From: Viola odorata
Taxonomy: Eukaryota; Streptophyta; Magnoliopsida; Malpighiales; Violaceae
NCBI GenBank assembly: GCA_963691705.1
Contig: OY829546.1
Coordinates: forward strand, 30,288,040 to 30,352,039
Length of the DNA stretch: 64,000 nt
Direction of reading: 5' to 3'
Numbering within the stretch: the stretch's first letter is position 1; each line of letters opens with the position of its first letter. The notes below the pieces were generated by a model, which was not told the origin of the DNA, did no database searches, and saw only the letters and a list, made by a program, of their open reading frames with translations. This document shows positions 9,181 to 22,968 of the stretch, one piece after another. Position numbers and translations under genes: made by a program.

Positions 9181-10334
9181 TCATACGATCCTCGTATCGC
9201 AAGCCGCGTGGGCCAAGCAGCGCGCACGCATAGGTGCACCAGAAAGCCCAAGTCGGCTAGGGTTTGGCGACGACTAGGGTTTGGCAAAGGAGGGTATGGA
9301 TTAATATTTCCTATTTTATGTATTTTTAATTACTATATAGAGTTTTGGCTTATTTAGGGATTATTTATTTAGGGATTATTTATTTTGGAATTATTTATTT
9401 AGGAATTATCTATTTAGGAATTATCTGTTTAGGAATTATTTATTTCTAAGTTTGTAATTTTCCTAGCCTATTTAAAGGCCTTGCCGTATGAATAAAATAA
9501 TCTATGATATTTTTGGAAAAAGAACGAGACTTTGTCTTTGAGAGGTGCGTCCTCATAAACCGTTCCTTTGGTACCTTGTTCTATTCCTAGTATCGCAAGC
9601 TGAGAGTAGCCACAAGTAAAGCCCGATGTTGCTATCTATTGAGTCATTCGTCTTTGAATTGCCAAGAGCACCCAGTCTTGGAGATTCATCGGTTTGACAC
9701 AAGAACCTCAAGGGATTCGACGTGAAGTGCCAAGAGCTCTCAGTGTTGGAGTTTCACGGTTTTCTTTGAGTTATGTTTCCGCATTCGAAATCCAAGCTTT
9801 GAACTAGATCACAATTTCATTACTAAGTCTCTAGGCGACTGGAGCCTTATCAGTTAGTAGCGGAGCTCAAGGCATTCAAGTTTGGTAACTATCCTTTACT
9901 TTTGTCGTTGTGTCAATTAGAGTCACAAAATTAGTCCACCAAAGTGTCATTACTTTTCTATTTTGAGTCTTTTATTTAAGTCACGAGAAGAGTCACAAAA
10001 GAGTCACAAAAATAGTCCACAAAAGTGTTAGTCTCGAAATCATATTTCAATACATACCTATTGGAGTCCAATTTCAGTGAATCTTAGTTCCTTGGAAAGC
10101 CCTATCTGTTAGGAATCTAAATCAAGAAGAATCAAGCAATTCGGACATCGGAATCAAAAGTTGTGCTTGGTTTACTAAACTGTGTACGCCGAAAATAGAT
10201 TTCCACTTTCTTGTGTTAAGTTTGATTTAGGTGAATAAAGATGGCAGAAGCAAGGCTTGATGCTAAGAGGGATTGCGATACAACCCCTATGCAGAATGAG
10301 ATTCGAGGGCGAACCTTTGATAAGAGGGAGGGGA
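9181..10334 (+). repeat. Monomer M9 (L)
   Basis: CpG to TpG at 9235, private ctttggtacc near 9570. ttcgaaatcc is unusual for a left-side L copy. aaaattagtcc, aaaatagtcc and gtgtacgcc are shared with M10 and M12. Confidence 0.98.
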
Positions 10335-11488
10335 TCATACGATCCTCGTATCGCAAGCCGCGTGGGCCAAGCAGCGCGCACGCATAGGCGCACCAGAAAG
10401 CCCAAGTCGGCTAGGGTTTGGCGACGACTAGGGTTTGGCAAAGGAGGGTATGGATTAATATTTCCTATTTTATGTATTTTTAATTACTATATAGAGTTTT
10501 GGCTTATTTAGGGATTATTTATTTAGGGATTATTTATTTTGGAATTATTTATTTAGGAATTATCTATTTAGGAATTATCTGTTTAGGAATTATTTATTTC
10601 TAAGTTTGTAATTTTCCTAGCCTATTTAAAGGCCTTGCCGTATGAATAAAATAATCTATGATATTTTTGGAAAAAGAACGAGACTTTGTCTTTGAGAGGT
10701 GCGTCCTCATAAACCGTTCCTTTGGAACCTTGTTCTATTCCTAGTATCGCAAGCTGAGAGTAGCCACAAGTAAAGCCCGATGTTGCTATCTATTGAGTCA
10801 TTCGTCTTTGAATTGCCAAGAGCACCCAGTCTTGGAGATTCATCGGTTTGACACAAGAACCTCAAGGGATTCGACGTGAAGTGCCAAGAGCTCTCAGTGT
10901 TGGAGTTTCACGGTTTTCTTTGAGTTATGTTTCCGCATTCAAAATCCAAGCTTTGAACTAGATCACAATTTCATTACTAAGTCTCTAGGCGACTGGAGCC
11001 TTATCAGTTAGTAGCGGAGCTCAAGGCATTCAAGTTTGGTAACTATCCTTTACTTTTGTCGTTGTGTCAATTAGAGTCACAAAATTAGTCCACCAAAGTG
11101 TCATTACTTTTCTATTTTGAGTCTTTTATTTAAGTCACGAGAAGAGTCACAAAAGAGTCACAAAAATAGTCCACAAAAGTGTTAGTCTCGAAATCATATT
11201 TCAATACATACCTATTGGAGTCCAATTTCAGTGAATCTTAGTTCCTTGGAAAGCCCTATCTGTTAGGAATCTAAATCAAGAAGAATCAAGCAATTCGGAC
11301 ATCGGAATCAAAAGTTGTGCTTGGTTTACTAAACTGTGTACGCCGAAAATAGATTTCCACTTTCTTGTGTTAAGTTTGATTTAGGTGAATAAAGATGGCA
11401 GAAGCAAGGCTTGATGCTAAGAGGGATTGCGATACAACCCCTATGCAGAATGAGATTCGAGGGCGAACCTTTGATAAGAGGGAGGGGA
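10335..11488 (+). repeat. Monomer M10 (L)
   Basis: gtctttgag, ttcaaaatcc, aaaattagtcc, aaaatagtcc, cctattgg, gtgtacgcc. No private change spotted. Confidence 0.98.
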
Positions 11489-12642
11489 TCATACGATCCT
11501 CGTATCGCAAGCCGCGTGGGCCAAGCAGCGCGCACGCATAGGCGCACCAGAAAGCCCAAGTCGGCTAGGGTTTGGCGACGACTAGGGTTTGGCAAAGGAG
11601 GGTATGGATTAATATTTCCTATTTTATGTATTTTTAATTACTATATAGAGTTTTGGCTTATTTAGGGATTATTTATTTAGGGATTATTTATTTTGGAATT
11701 ATTTATTTAGGAATTATCTATTTAGGAATTATCTGTTTAGGAATTATTTATTTCTAAGTTTGTAATTTTCCTAGCCTATTTAAAGGCCTTGCCGTATGAA
11801 TAAAATAATCTATGATATTTTTGGAAAAAGAACGAGACTTTGTCTTTGAGAGGTGCGTCCTCATAAACCGTTCCTTTGGAACCTTGTTCTATTCCTAGTA
11901 TCGCAAGCTGAGAGTAGCCACAAGTAAAGCCCGATGTTGCTATCTATTGAGTCATTCGTCTTTGAATTGCCAAGAGCACCCAGTCTTGGAGATTCATCGG
12001 TTTGACACAAGAACCTCAAGGGATTCGACGTGAAGTGCCAAGAGCTCTCAGTGTTGGAGTTTCACGGTTTTCTTTGAGTTATGTTTCCGCATTCAAAATC
12101 CAAGCTTTGAACTAGATCACAATTTCATTACTAAGTCTCTAGGCGACTGGAGCCTTATCAGTTAGTAGCGGAGCTCAAGGCATTCAAGTTTGGTAACTAT
12201 CCTTTACTTTTGTCGTTGTGTCAATTAGAGTCACAAAATTAGTCCACCAAAGTGTCATTACTTTTCTATTTTGAGTCTTTTATTTAAGTCACGAGAAGAG
12301 TCACAAAAGAGTCACAAAAATAGTCCACAAAAGTGTTAGTCTCGAAATCATATTTCAATACATACCTACTGAAGTCCAATTTTAGTGAATCTTAGTTCCT
12401 TGGAAAGCCCTATCTGTTAGGAATCTAAATCAAGAAGAATCAAGCAATTCGGACATCGGAATCAAAAGTTGTGCTTGGTTTACTAAACTGTGTTCGCCGA
12501 AAATAGATTTCCACTTTCTTGTGTTAAGTTTGATTTAGGTGAATAAAGATGGCAGAAGCAAGGCTTGATGCTAAGAGGGATTGCGATACAACCCCTATGC
12601 AGAATGAGATTCGAGGGCGAACCTTTGATAAGAGGGAGGGGA
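11489..12642 (+). repeat. Monomer M11 (L)
   Basis: As M10 in the LTR, but its 3' part has ctactgaagtcc with ttttagtg and gtgttcgcc, the 3' type otherwise found in S2 copies M13, M15, M17 and M22: a likely mosaic. Confidence 0.98.
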
Positions 12643-13796
12643 TCATACGATCCTCGTATCGCAAGCCGCGTGGGCCAAGCAGCGCGCACGCATAGGCGCA
12701 CCAGAAAGCCCAAGTCGGCTAGGGTTTGGCGACGACTAGGGTTTGGCAAAGGAGGGTATGGATTAATATTTCCTATTTTATGTATTTTTAATTACTATAT
12801 AGAGTTTTGGCTTATTTAGGGATTATTTATTTAGGGATTATTTATTTTGGAATTATTTATTTAGGAATTATCTATTTAGGAATTATCTGTTTAGGAATTA
12901 TTTATTTCTAAGTTTGTAATTTTCCTAGCCTATTTAAAGGCCTTGCCGTATGAATAAAATAATCTATGATATTTTTGGAAAAAGAACGAGACTTTGTCTT
13001 TGAGAGGTGCGTCCTCATAAACCGTTCCTTTGGAACCTTGTTCTATTCCTAGTATCGCAAGCTGAGAGTAGCCACAAGTAAAGCCCGATGTTGCTATCTA
13101 TTGAGTCATTCGTCTTTGAATTGCCAAGAGCACCCAGTCTTGGAGATTCATCGGTTTGACACAAGAACCTCAAGGGATTCGACGTGAAGTGCCAAGAGCT
13201 CTCAGTGTTGGAGTTTCACGGTTTTCTTTGAGTTATGTTTCCGCATTCAAAATCCAAGCTTTGAACTAGATCACAATTTCATTACTAAGTCTCTAGGCGA
13301 CTGGAGCCTTATCAGTTAGTAGCGGAGCTCAAGGCATTCAAGTTTGGTAACTATCCTTTACTTTTGTCGTTGTGTCAATTAGAGTCACAAAATTAGTCCA
13401 CCAAAGTGTCATTACTTTTCTATTTTGAGTCTTTTATTTAAGTCACGAGAAGAGTCACAAAAGAGTCACAAAAATAGTCCACAAAAGTGTTAGTCTCGAA
13501 ATCATATTTCAATACATACCTATTGGAGTCCAATTTCAGTGAATCTTAGTTCCTTGGAAAGCCCTATCTGTTAGGAATCTAAATCAAGAAGAATCAAGCA
13601 ATTCGGACATCGGAATCAAAAGTTGTGCTTGGTTTACTAAACTGTGTACGCCGAAAATAGATTTCCACTTTCTTGTGTTAAGTTTGATTTAGGTGAATAA
13701 AGATGGCAGAAGCAAGGCTTGATGCTAAGAGGGATTGCGATACAACCCCTATGCAGAATGAGATTCGAGGGCGAACCTTTGATAAGAGGGAGGGGA
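12643..13796 (+). repeat. Monomer M12 (L)
   Basis: Same marker set as M10 (aaaattagtcc, aaaatagtcc, cctattgg, gtgtacgcc). Confidence 0.98.
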
Positions 13797-14935
13797 TCAT
13801 ACGATCCTCGTATCGCAAGCCGCGTGGGCCAAGCAGCGCGCACGCATAGGCGCACCAGAAAGCCCAAGTCGGCTAGGGTTTGGCGACGACTAGGGTTTGG
13901 CAAAGGAGGGTCTGGATTAATATTTCCTATTTTATGTATTTTTAATTACTATATAGAGTTTTGGCTTATTTAGGGATTATTTATTTAGGAATTATTTATT
14001 TAGGAATTATCTATTTAGGAATTATCTGTTTAGGAATTATTTATTTCTAAGTTTGTAATTTTCCTAGCCTATTTAAAGGCCTTGCCGTATGAATAAAATA
14101 ATCTATGATATTTTTGGAAAAAGAACGAGACTTTGTGTTTGAGAGGTGCGTCCTCATAAACCGTTCCTATGGAACCTTGTTGTACTCCTACTATCGCAAG
14201 CTGAGAGTAGCCACAAGTAAAGCCCGATGTTGCTATCTATTGAGTCATTCGTCTTTGAATTGCCAAGAGCACCCAGTCTTGGAGATTCATCGGTTTGACA
14301 CAAGAACCTCAAGGGATTCGACGTGAAGTGCCAAGAGCTCTCAGTGTTGGAGTTTCACGGTTTTCTTTGAGTTATGTTTCCGCATTCGAAATCCAAGCTT
14401 TGAACTAGATCACAATTTCATTACTAAGTCTCTAGGCGACTGGAGCCTTATCAGTTAGTAGCGGAGCTCAAGGCATTCAAGTTTGGTAACTATCCTTTAC
14501 TTTTGTCGTTGTGTCAATTAGAGTCACAAAATCAGTCCACCAAAGTGTCATTACTTTTCTATTTTGAGTCTTTTATTTAAGTCACGAGAAGAGTCACAAA
14601 AGAGTCACAAAAACAGTCCACAAAAGTGTTAGTCTCGAAATCATATTTCAATACATACCTACTGAAGTCCAATTTTAGTGAATCTTAGTTCCTTGGAAAG
14701 CCCTATCTGTTAGGAATCTAAATCAAGAAGAATCAAGCAATTCGGACATCGGAATCAAAAGTTGTGCTTGGTTTACTAAACTGTGTTCGCCGAAAATAGA
14801 TTTCCACTTTCTTGTGTTAAGTTTGATTTAGGTGAATAAAGATGGCAGAAGCAAGGCTTGATGCTAAGAGGGATTGCGATACAACCCCTATGCAGAATGA
14901 GATTCGAGGGCGAACCTTTGATAAGAGGGAGGGGA
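13797..14935 (+). repeat. Monomer M13 (S2)
   Basis: First S2 copy. Private C to G at 14182 and G to C at 14191; the first removes an in-frame TAG-type break and produces a 73-residue chance ORF seen in no other copy. 3' part of the ctactgaag type. Confidence 0.98.
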
Positions 14936-16089
14936 TCATACGATCCTCGTATCGCAAGCCGCGTGGGCCAAGCAGCGCGCACGCATAGGCGCACCAGAAA
15001 GCCCAAGTCGGCTAGGGTTTGGCGACGACTAGGGTTTGGCAAAGGAGGGTATGGATTAATATTTCCTATTTTATGTATTTTTAATTACTATATAGAGTTT
15101 TGGCTTATTTAGGGATTATTTATTTAGGGATTATTTATTTTGGAATTATTTATTTAGGAATTATCTATTTAGGAATTATCTGTTTAGGAATTATTTATTT
15201 CTAAGTTTGTAATTTTCCTAGCCTATTTAAAGGCCTTGCCGTATGAATAAAATAATCTATGATATTTTTGGAAAAAGAACGAGACTTTGTCTTTGAGAGG
15301 TGCGTCCTCATAAACCGTTCCTTTGGAACCTTGTTCTATTCCTAGTATCGCAAGCTGAGAGTAGCCACAAGTAAAGCCCGATGTTGCTATCTATTGAGTC
15401 ATTCGTCTTTGAATTGCCAAGAGCACCCAGTCTTGGAGATTCATCGGTTTGACACAAGAACCTCAAGGGATTCGACGTGAAGTGCCAAGAGCTCTCAGTG
15501 TTGGAGTTTCACGGTTTTCTTTGAGTTATGTTTCCGCATTCAAAATCCAAGCTTTGAACTAGATCACAATTTCATTACTAAGTCTCTAGGCGACTGGAGC
15601 CTTATCAGTTAGTAGCGGAGCTCAAGGCATTCAAGTTTGGTAACTATCCTTTACTTTTGTCGTTGTGTCAATTAGAGTCACAAAATCAGTCCACCAAAGT
15701 GTCATTACTTTTCTATTTTGAGTCTTTTATTTAAGTCACGAGAAGAGTCACAAAAGAGTCACAAAAATAGTCCACAAAAGTGTTAGTCTCGAAATCATAT
15801 TTCAATACATACCTATTGGAGTCCAATTTCAGTGAATCTTAGTTCCTTGGAAAGCCCTATCTGTTAGGAATCTAAATCAAGAAGAATCAAGCAATTCGGA
15901 CATCGGAATCAAAAGTTGTGCTTGGTTTACTAAACTGTGTACGCCGAAAATAGATTTCCACTTTCTTGTGTTAAGTTTGATTTAGGTGAATAAAGATGGC
16001 AGAAGCAAGGCTTGATGCTAAGAGGGATTGCGATACAACCCCTATGCAGAATGAGATTCGAGGGCGAACCTTTGATAAGAGGGAGGGGA
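14936..16089 (+). repeat. Monomer M14 (L)
   Basis: L half of a 2293-bp dimer: gtatgg, gtctttgag, ttcaaaatcc, aaaatagtcc, cctattgg, gtgtacgcc. Confidence 0.98.
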
Positions 16090-17228
16090 TCATACGATCC
16101 TCGTATCGCAAGCCGCGTGGGCCAAGCAGCGCGCACGCATAGGCGCACTAGAAAGCCCAAGTCGGCTAGGGTTTGGCGACGACTAGGGTTTGGCAAAGGA
16201 GGGTCTGGATTAATATTTCCTATTTTATGTATTTTTAATTACTATATAGAGTTTTGGCTTATTTAGGGATTATTTATTTAGGAATTATTTATTTAGGAAT
16301 TATCTATTTAGGAATTATCTGTTTAGGAATTATTTATTTCTAAGTTTGTAATTTTCCTAGCCTATTTAAAGCCCTTGCCGTATGAATAAAATAATCTATG
16401 ATATTTTTGGAAAAAGAACGAGACTTTGTGTTTGAGAGGTGCGTCCTCATAAACCGTTCCTATGGAACCTTGTTCTACTCCTAGTTTCGCAAGCTGAGAG
16501 TAGCCACAAGTAAAGCCCGATGTTGCTATCTATTGAGTCATTCGTCTTTGAATTGCCAAGAGCACCCAGTCTTGGAGATTCATCGGTTTGACACAAGAAC
16601 CTCAAGGGATTCGACGTGAAGTGCCAAGAGCTCTCAGTGTTGGAGTTTCACGGTTTTCTTTGAGTTATGTTTCCGCATTCGAAATCCAAGCTTTGAACTA
16701 GATCACAATTTCATTACTAAGTCTCTAGGCGACTGGAGCCTTATCAGTTAGTAGCGGAGCTCAAGGCATTCAAGTTTGGTAACTATCCTTTACTTTTGTC
16801 GTTGTGTCAATTAGAGTCACAAAATCAGTCCACCAAAGTGTCATTACTTTTCTATTTTGAGTCTTTTATTTAAGTCACGAGAAGAGTCACAAAAGAGTCA
16901 CAAAAATAGTCCACAAAAGTGTTAGTCTCGAAATCATATTTCAATACATACCTACTGAAGTCCAATTTTAGTGAATCTTAGTTCCTTGGAAAGCCCTATC
17001 TGTTAGGAATCTAAATCAAGAAGAATCAAGCAATTCGGACATCGGAATCAAAAGTTGTGCTTGGTTTACTAAACTGTGTTCGCCGAAAATAGATTTCCAC
17101 TTTCTTGTGTTAAGTTTGATTTAGGTGAATAAAGATGGCAGAAGCAAGGCTTGATGCTAAGAGGGATTGCGATACAACCCCTATGCAGAATGAGATTCGA
17201 GGGCGAACCTTTGATAAGAGGGAGGGGA
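16090..17228 (+). repeat. Monomer M15 (S2)
   Basis: S2 half of the dimer: gcactag, gtctgg, gtgtttgag, agtttcgc, ttcgaaatcc, ctactgaag, gtgttcgcc. Private C at 16372. Confidence 0.98.
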
Positions 17229-18382
17229 TCATACGATCCTCGTATCGCAAGCCGCGTGGGCCAAGCAGCGCGCACGCATAGGCGCACCAGAAAGCCCAAG
17301 TCGGCTAGGGTTTGGCGACGACTAGGGTTTGGCAAAGGAGGGTATGGATTAATATTTCCTATTTTATGTATTTTTAATTACTATATAGAGTTTTGGCTTA
17401 TTTAGGGATTATTTATTTAGGGATTATTTATTTTGGAATTATTTATTTAGGAATTATCTATTTAGGAATTATCTGTTTAGGAATTATTTATTTCTAAGTT
17501 TGTAATTTTCCTAGCCTATTTAAAGGCCTTGCCGTATGAATAAAATAATCTATGATATTTTTGGAAAAAGAACGAGACTTTGTCTTTGAGAGGTGCGTCC
17601 TCATAAACCGTTCCTTTGGAACCTTGTTCTATTCCTAGTATCGCAAGCTGAGAGTAGCCACAAGTAAAGCCCGATGTTGCTATCTATTGAGTCATTCGTC
17701 TTTGAATTGCCAAGAGCACCCAGTCTTGGAGATTCATCGGTTTGACACAAGAACCTCAAGGGATTCGACGTGAAGTGCCAAGAGCTCTCAGTGTTGGAGT
17801 TTCACGGTTTTCTTTGAGTTATGTTTCCGCATTCAAAATCCAAGCTTTGAACTAGATCACAATTTCATTACTAAGTCTCTAGGCGACTGGAGCCTTATCA
17901 GTTAGTAGCGGAGCTCAAGGCATTCAAGTTTGGTAACTATCCTTTACTTTTGTCGTTGTGTCAATTAGAGTCACAAAATCAGTCCACCAAAGTGTCATTA
18001 CTTTTCTATTTTGAGTCTTTTATTTAAGTCACGAGAAGAGTCACAAAAGAGTCACAAAAATAGTCCACAAAAGTGTTAGTCTCGAAATCATATTTCAATA
18101 CATACCTATTGGAGTCCAATTTCAGTGAATCTTAGTTCCTTGGAAAGCCCTATCTGTTAGGAATCTAAATCAAGAAGAATCAAGCAATTCGGACATCGGA
18201 ATCAAAAGTTGTGCTTGGTTTACTAAACTGTGTACGCCGAAAATAGATTTCCACTTTCTTGTGTTAAGTTTGATTTAGGTGAATAAAGATGGCAGAAGCA
18301 AGGCTTGATGCTAAGAGGGATTGCGATACAACCCCTATGCAGAATGAGATTCGAGGGCGAACCTTTGATAAGAGGGAGGGGA
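17229..18382 (+). repeat. Monomer M16 (L)
   Basis: Carries the M14 marker set; no difference from M14 spotted by eye. Confidence 0.98.
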
Positions 18383-19521
18383 TCATACGATCCTCGTATC
18401 GCAAGCCGCGTGGGCCAAGCAGCGCGCACGCATAGGCGCACTAGAAAGCCCAAGTCGGCTAGGGTTTGGCGACGACTAGGGTTTGGCAAAGGAGGGTCTG
18501 GATTAATATTTCCTATTTTATGTATTTTTAATTACTATATAGAGTTTTGGCTTATTTAGGGATTATTTATTTAGGAATTATTTATTTAGGAATTATCTAT
18601 TTAGGAATTATCTGTTTAGGAATTATTTATTTCTAAGTTTGTAATTTTCCTAGCCTATTTAAAGGCCTTGCCGTATGAATAAAATAATCTATGATATTTT
18701 TGGAAAAAGAACGAGACTTTGTGTTTGAGAGGTGCGTCCTCATAAACCGTTCCTATGGAACCTTGTTCTACTCCTAGTTTCGCAAGCTGAGAGTAGCCAC
18801 AAGTAAAGCCCGATGTTGCTATCTATTGAGTCATTCGTCTTTGAATTGCCAAGAGCACCCAGTCTTGGAGATTCATCGGTTTGACACAAGAACCTCAAGG
18901 GATTCGACGTGAAGTGCCAAGAGCTCTCAGTGTTGGAGTTTCACGGTTTTCTTTGAGTTATGTTTCCGCATTCGAAATCCAAGCTTTGAACTAGATCACA
19001 ATTTCATTACTAAGTCTCTAGGCGACTGGAGCCTTATCAGTTAGTAGCGGAGCTCAAGGCATTCAAGTTTGGTAACTATCCTTTACTTTTGTCGTTGTGT
19101 CAATTAGAGTCACAAAATCAGTCCACCAAAGTGTCATTACTTTTCTATTTTGAGTCTTTTATTTAAGTCACGAGAAGAGTCACAAAAGAGTCACAAAAAT
19201 AGTCCACAAAAGTGTTAGTCTCGAAATCATATTTCAATACATACCTACTGAAGTCCAATTTTAGTGAATCTTAGTTCCTTGGAAAGCCCTATCTGTTAGG
19301 AATCTAAATCAAGAAGAATCAAGCAATTCGGACATCGGAATCAAAAGTTGTGCTTGGTTTACTAAACTGTGTTCGCCGAAAATAGATTTCCACTTTCTTG
19401 TGTTAAGTTTGATTTAGGTGAATAAAGATGGCAGAAGCAAGGCTTGATGCTAAGAGGGATTGCGATACAACCCCTATGCAGAATGAGATTCGAGGGCGAA
19501 CCTTTGATAAGAGGGAGGGGA
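18383..19521 (+). repeat. Monomer M17 (S2)
   Basis: Carries the M15 marker set (gcactag, agtttcgc) without the M15 private base. Confidence 0.98.
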
Positions 19522-20675
19522 TCATACGATCCTCGTATCGCAAGCCGCGTGGGCCAAGCAGCGCGCACGCATAGGCGCACCAGAAAGCCCAAGTCGGCTA
19601 GGGTTTGGCGACGACTAGGGTTTGGCAAAGGAGGGTATGGATTAATATTTCCTATTTTATGTATTTTTAATTACTATATAGAGTTTTGGCTTATTTAGGG
19701 ATTATTTATTTAGGGATTATTTATTTTGGAATTATTTATTTAGGAATTATCTATTTAGGAATTATCTGTTTAGGAATTATTTATTTCTAAGTTTGTAATT
19801 TTCCTAGCCTATTTAAAGGCCTTGCCGTATGAATAAAATAATCTATGATATTTTTGGAAAAAGAACGAGACTTTGTCTTTGAGAGGTGCGTCCTCATAAA
19901 CCGTTCCTTTGGAACCTTGTTCTATTCCTAGTATCGCAAGCTGAGAGTAGCCACAAGTAAAGCCCGATGTTGCTATCTATTGAGTCATTCGTCTTTGAAT
20001 TGCCAAGAGCACCCAGTCTTGGAGATTCATCGGTTTGACACAAGAACCTCAAGGGATTCGACGTGAAGTGCCAAGAGCTCTCAGTGTTGGAGTTTCACGG
20101 TTTTCTTTGAGTTATGTTTCCGCATTCAAAATCCAAGCTTTGAACTAGATCACAATTTCATTACTAAGTCTCTAGGCGACTGGAGCCTTATCAGTTAGTA
20201 GCGGAGCTCAAGGCATTCAAGTTTGGTAACTATCCTTTACTTTTGTCGTTGTGTCAATTAGAGTCACAAAATCAGTCCACCAAAGTGTCATTACTTTTCT
20301 ATTTTGAGTCTTTTATTTAAGTCACGAGAAGAGTCACAAAAGAGTCACAAAAATAGTCCACAAAAGTGTTAGTCTCGAAATCATATTTCAATACATACCT
20401 ATTGGAGTCCAATTTCAGTGAATCTTAGTTCCTTGGAAAGCCCTATCTGTTAGGAATCTAAATCAAGAAGAATCAAGCAATTCGGACATCGGAATCAAAA
20501 GTTGTGCTTGGTTTACTAAACTGTGTACGCCGAAAATAGATTTCCACTTTCTTGTGTTAAGTTTGATTTAGGTGAATAAAGATGGCAGAAGCAAGGCTTG
20601 ATGCTAAGAGGGATTGCGATACAACCCCTATGCAGAATGAGATTCGAGGGCGAACCTTTGATAAGAGGGAGGGGA
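19522..20675 (+). repeat. Monomer M18 (L)
   Basis: Carries the M14/M16 marker set including gtgtacgcc. Confidence 0.98.
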
Positions 20676-21814
20676 TCATACGATCCTCGTATCGCAAGCC
20701 GCGTGGGCCAAGCAGCGCGCACGCATAGGCGCACCAGAAAGCCCAAGTCGGCTAGGGTTTGGCGACGACTAGGGTTTGGCAAAGGAGGGTCTGGATTAAT
20801 ATTTCCTATTTTATGTATTTTTAATTACTATATAGAGTTTTGGCTTATTTAGGGATTATTTATTTAGGAATTATTTATTTAGGAATTATCTATTTAGGAA
20901 TTATCTGTTTAGGAATTATTTATTTCTAAGTTTGTAATTTTCCTAGCCTATTTAAAGGCCTTGCCGTATGAATAAAATAATCTATGATATTTTTGGAAAA
21001 AGAACGAGACTTTGTCTTTGAGAGGTGCGTCCTCATAAACCGTTCCTTTGGAACCTTGTTCTATTCCTAGTATCGCAAGCTGAGAGTAGCCACAAGTAAA
21101 GCCCGATGTTGCTATCTATTGAGTCATTCGTCTTTGAATTGCCAAGAGCACCCAGTCTTGGAGATTCATCGGTTTGACACAAGAACCTCAAGGGATTCGA
21201 CGTGAAGTGCCAAGAGCTCTCAGTGTTGGAGTTTCACGGTTTTCTTTGAGTTATGTTTCCGCATTCAAAATCCAAGCTTTGAACTAGATCACAATTTCAT
21301 TACTAAGTCTCTAGGCGACTGGAGCCTTATCAGTTAGTAGCGGAGCTCAAGGCATTCAAGTTTGGTAACTATCCTTTACTTTTGTCGTTGTGTCAATTAG
21401 AGTCACAAAATCAGTCCACCAAAGTGTCATTACTTTTCTATTTTGAGTCTTTTATTTAAGTCACGAGAAGAGTCACAAAAGAGTCACAAAAACAGTCCAC
21501 AAAAGTGTTAGTCTCGAAATCATATTTCAATACATACCTACTGGAGTCCAATTTCAATGAATCTTAGTTCCTTGGAAAGCCCTATCTGTTAGGAATCTAA
21601 ATCAAGAAGAATCAAGCAATTCGGACATCGGAATCAAAAGTTGTGCTTGGTTTACTAAACTGTGTTCGCCGAAAATAGATTTCCACTTTCTTGTGTTAAG
21701 TTTGATTTAGGTGAATAAAGATGGCAGAAGCAAGGCTTGATGCTAAGAGGGATTGCGATACAACCCCTATGCAGAATGAGATTCGAGGGCGAACCTTTGA
21801 TAAGAGGGAGGGGA
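20676..21814 (+). repeat. Monomer M19 (S2/L mosaic)
   Basis: Starts as S2 (gtctgg, five units) but from about 21015 has L markers (gtctttgag, cctttgg, ctattcc, ttcaaaatcc, ctactggagtcc). Private ttcaatgaatc near 21555. Confidence 0.98.
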
Positions 21815-22968
21815 TCATACGATCCTCGTATCGCAAGCCGCGTGGGCCAAGCAGCGCGCACGCATAGGCGCACCAGAAAGCCCAAGTCGGCTAGGGTTTG
21901 GCGACGACTAGGGTTTGGCAAAGGAGGGTATGGATTAATATTTCCTATTTTATGTATTTTTAATTACTATATAGAGTTTTGGCTTATTTAGGGATTATTT
22001 ATTTAGGGATTATTTATTTTGGAATTATTTATTTAGGAATTATCTATTTAGGAATTATCTGTTTAGGAATTATTTATTTCTAAGTTTGTAATTTTCCTAG
22101 CCTATTTAAAGGCCTTGCCGTATGAATAAAATAATCTATGATATTTTTGGAAAAAGAACGAGACTTTGTCTTTGAGAGGTGCGTCCTCATAAACCGTTCC
22201 TTTGGAACCTTGTTCTATTCCTAGTATCGCAAGCTGAGAGTAGCCACAAGTAAAGCCCGATGTTGCTATCTATTGAGTCATTCGTCTTTGAATTGCCAAG
22301 AGCACCCAGTCTTGGAGATTCATCGGTTTGACACAAGAACCTCAAGGGATTCGACGTGAAGTGCCAAGAGCTCTCAGTGTTGGAGTTTCACGGTTTTCTT
22401 TGAGTTATGTTTCCGCATTCAAAATCCAAGCTTTGAACTAGATCACAATTTCATTACTAAGTCTCTAGGCGACTAGAGCCTTATCAGTTAGTAGCGGAGC
22501 TCAAGGCATTCAAGTTTGGTAACTATCCTTTACTTTTGTCGTTGTGTCAATTAGAGTCACAAAATCAGTCCACCAAAGTGTCATTACTTTTCTATTTTGA
22601 GTCTTTTATTTAAGTCACGAGAAGAGTCACAAAAGAGTCACAAAAACAGTCCACAAAAGTGTTAGTCTCGAAATCATATTTCAATACATACCTATTGGAG
22701 TCCAATTTCAGTGAATCTTAGTTCCTTGGAAAGCCCTATCTGTTAGGAATCTAAATCAAGAAGAATCAAGCAATTCGGACATCGGAATCAAAAGTTGTGC
22801 TTGGTTTACTAAACTGTGTTCGCCGAAAATAGATTTCCACTTTCTTGTGTTAAGTTTGATTTAGGTGAATAAAGATGGCAGAAGCAAGGCTTGATGCTAA
22901 GAGGGATTGCGATACAACCCCTATGCAGAATGAGATTCGAGGGCGAACCTTTGATAAGAGGGAGGGGA
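21815..22968 (+). repeat. Monomer M20 (L)
   Basis: Private G to A at 22475 (gactagagcc). cctattgg combined with gtgttcgcc. Confidence 0.98.

Larger units (their letters stand above)
14936..19521 (+). repeat. Dimeric higher-order repeat, 2293 bp (M14-M17)
   Basis: Two successive L+S2 pairs with matching markers in each half: gtgtacgcc in M14 and M16; gcactag, agtttcgc and ctactgaag in M15 and M17. M18 continues as the L half and M19 as a hybrid S2 half; M21-M22 is a further pair. Confidence 0.85.

Noticed and set aside
14105..14326. 73-residue plus-strand ORF unique to M13
   Set aside because: It exists only because of a private base change at 14182 that removes a stop; no other copy has it.
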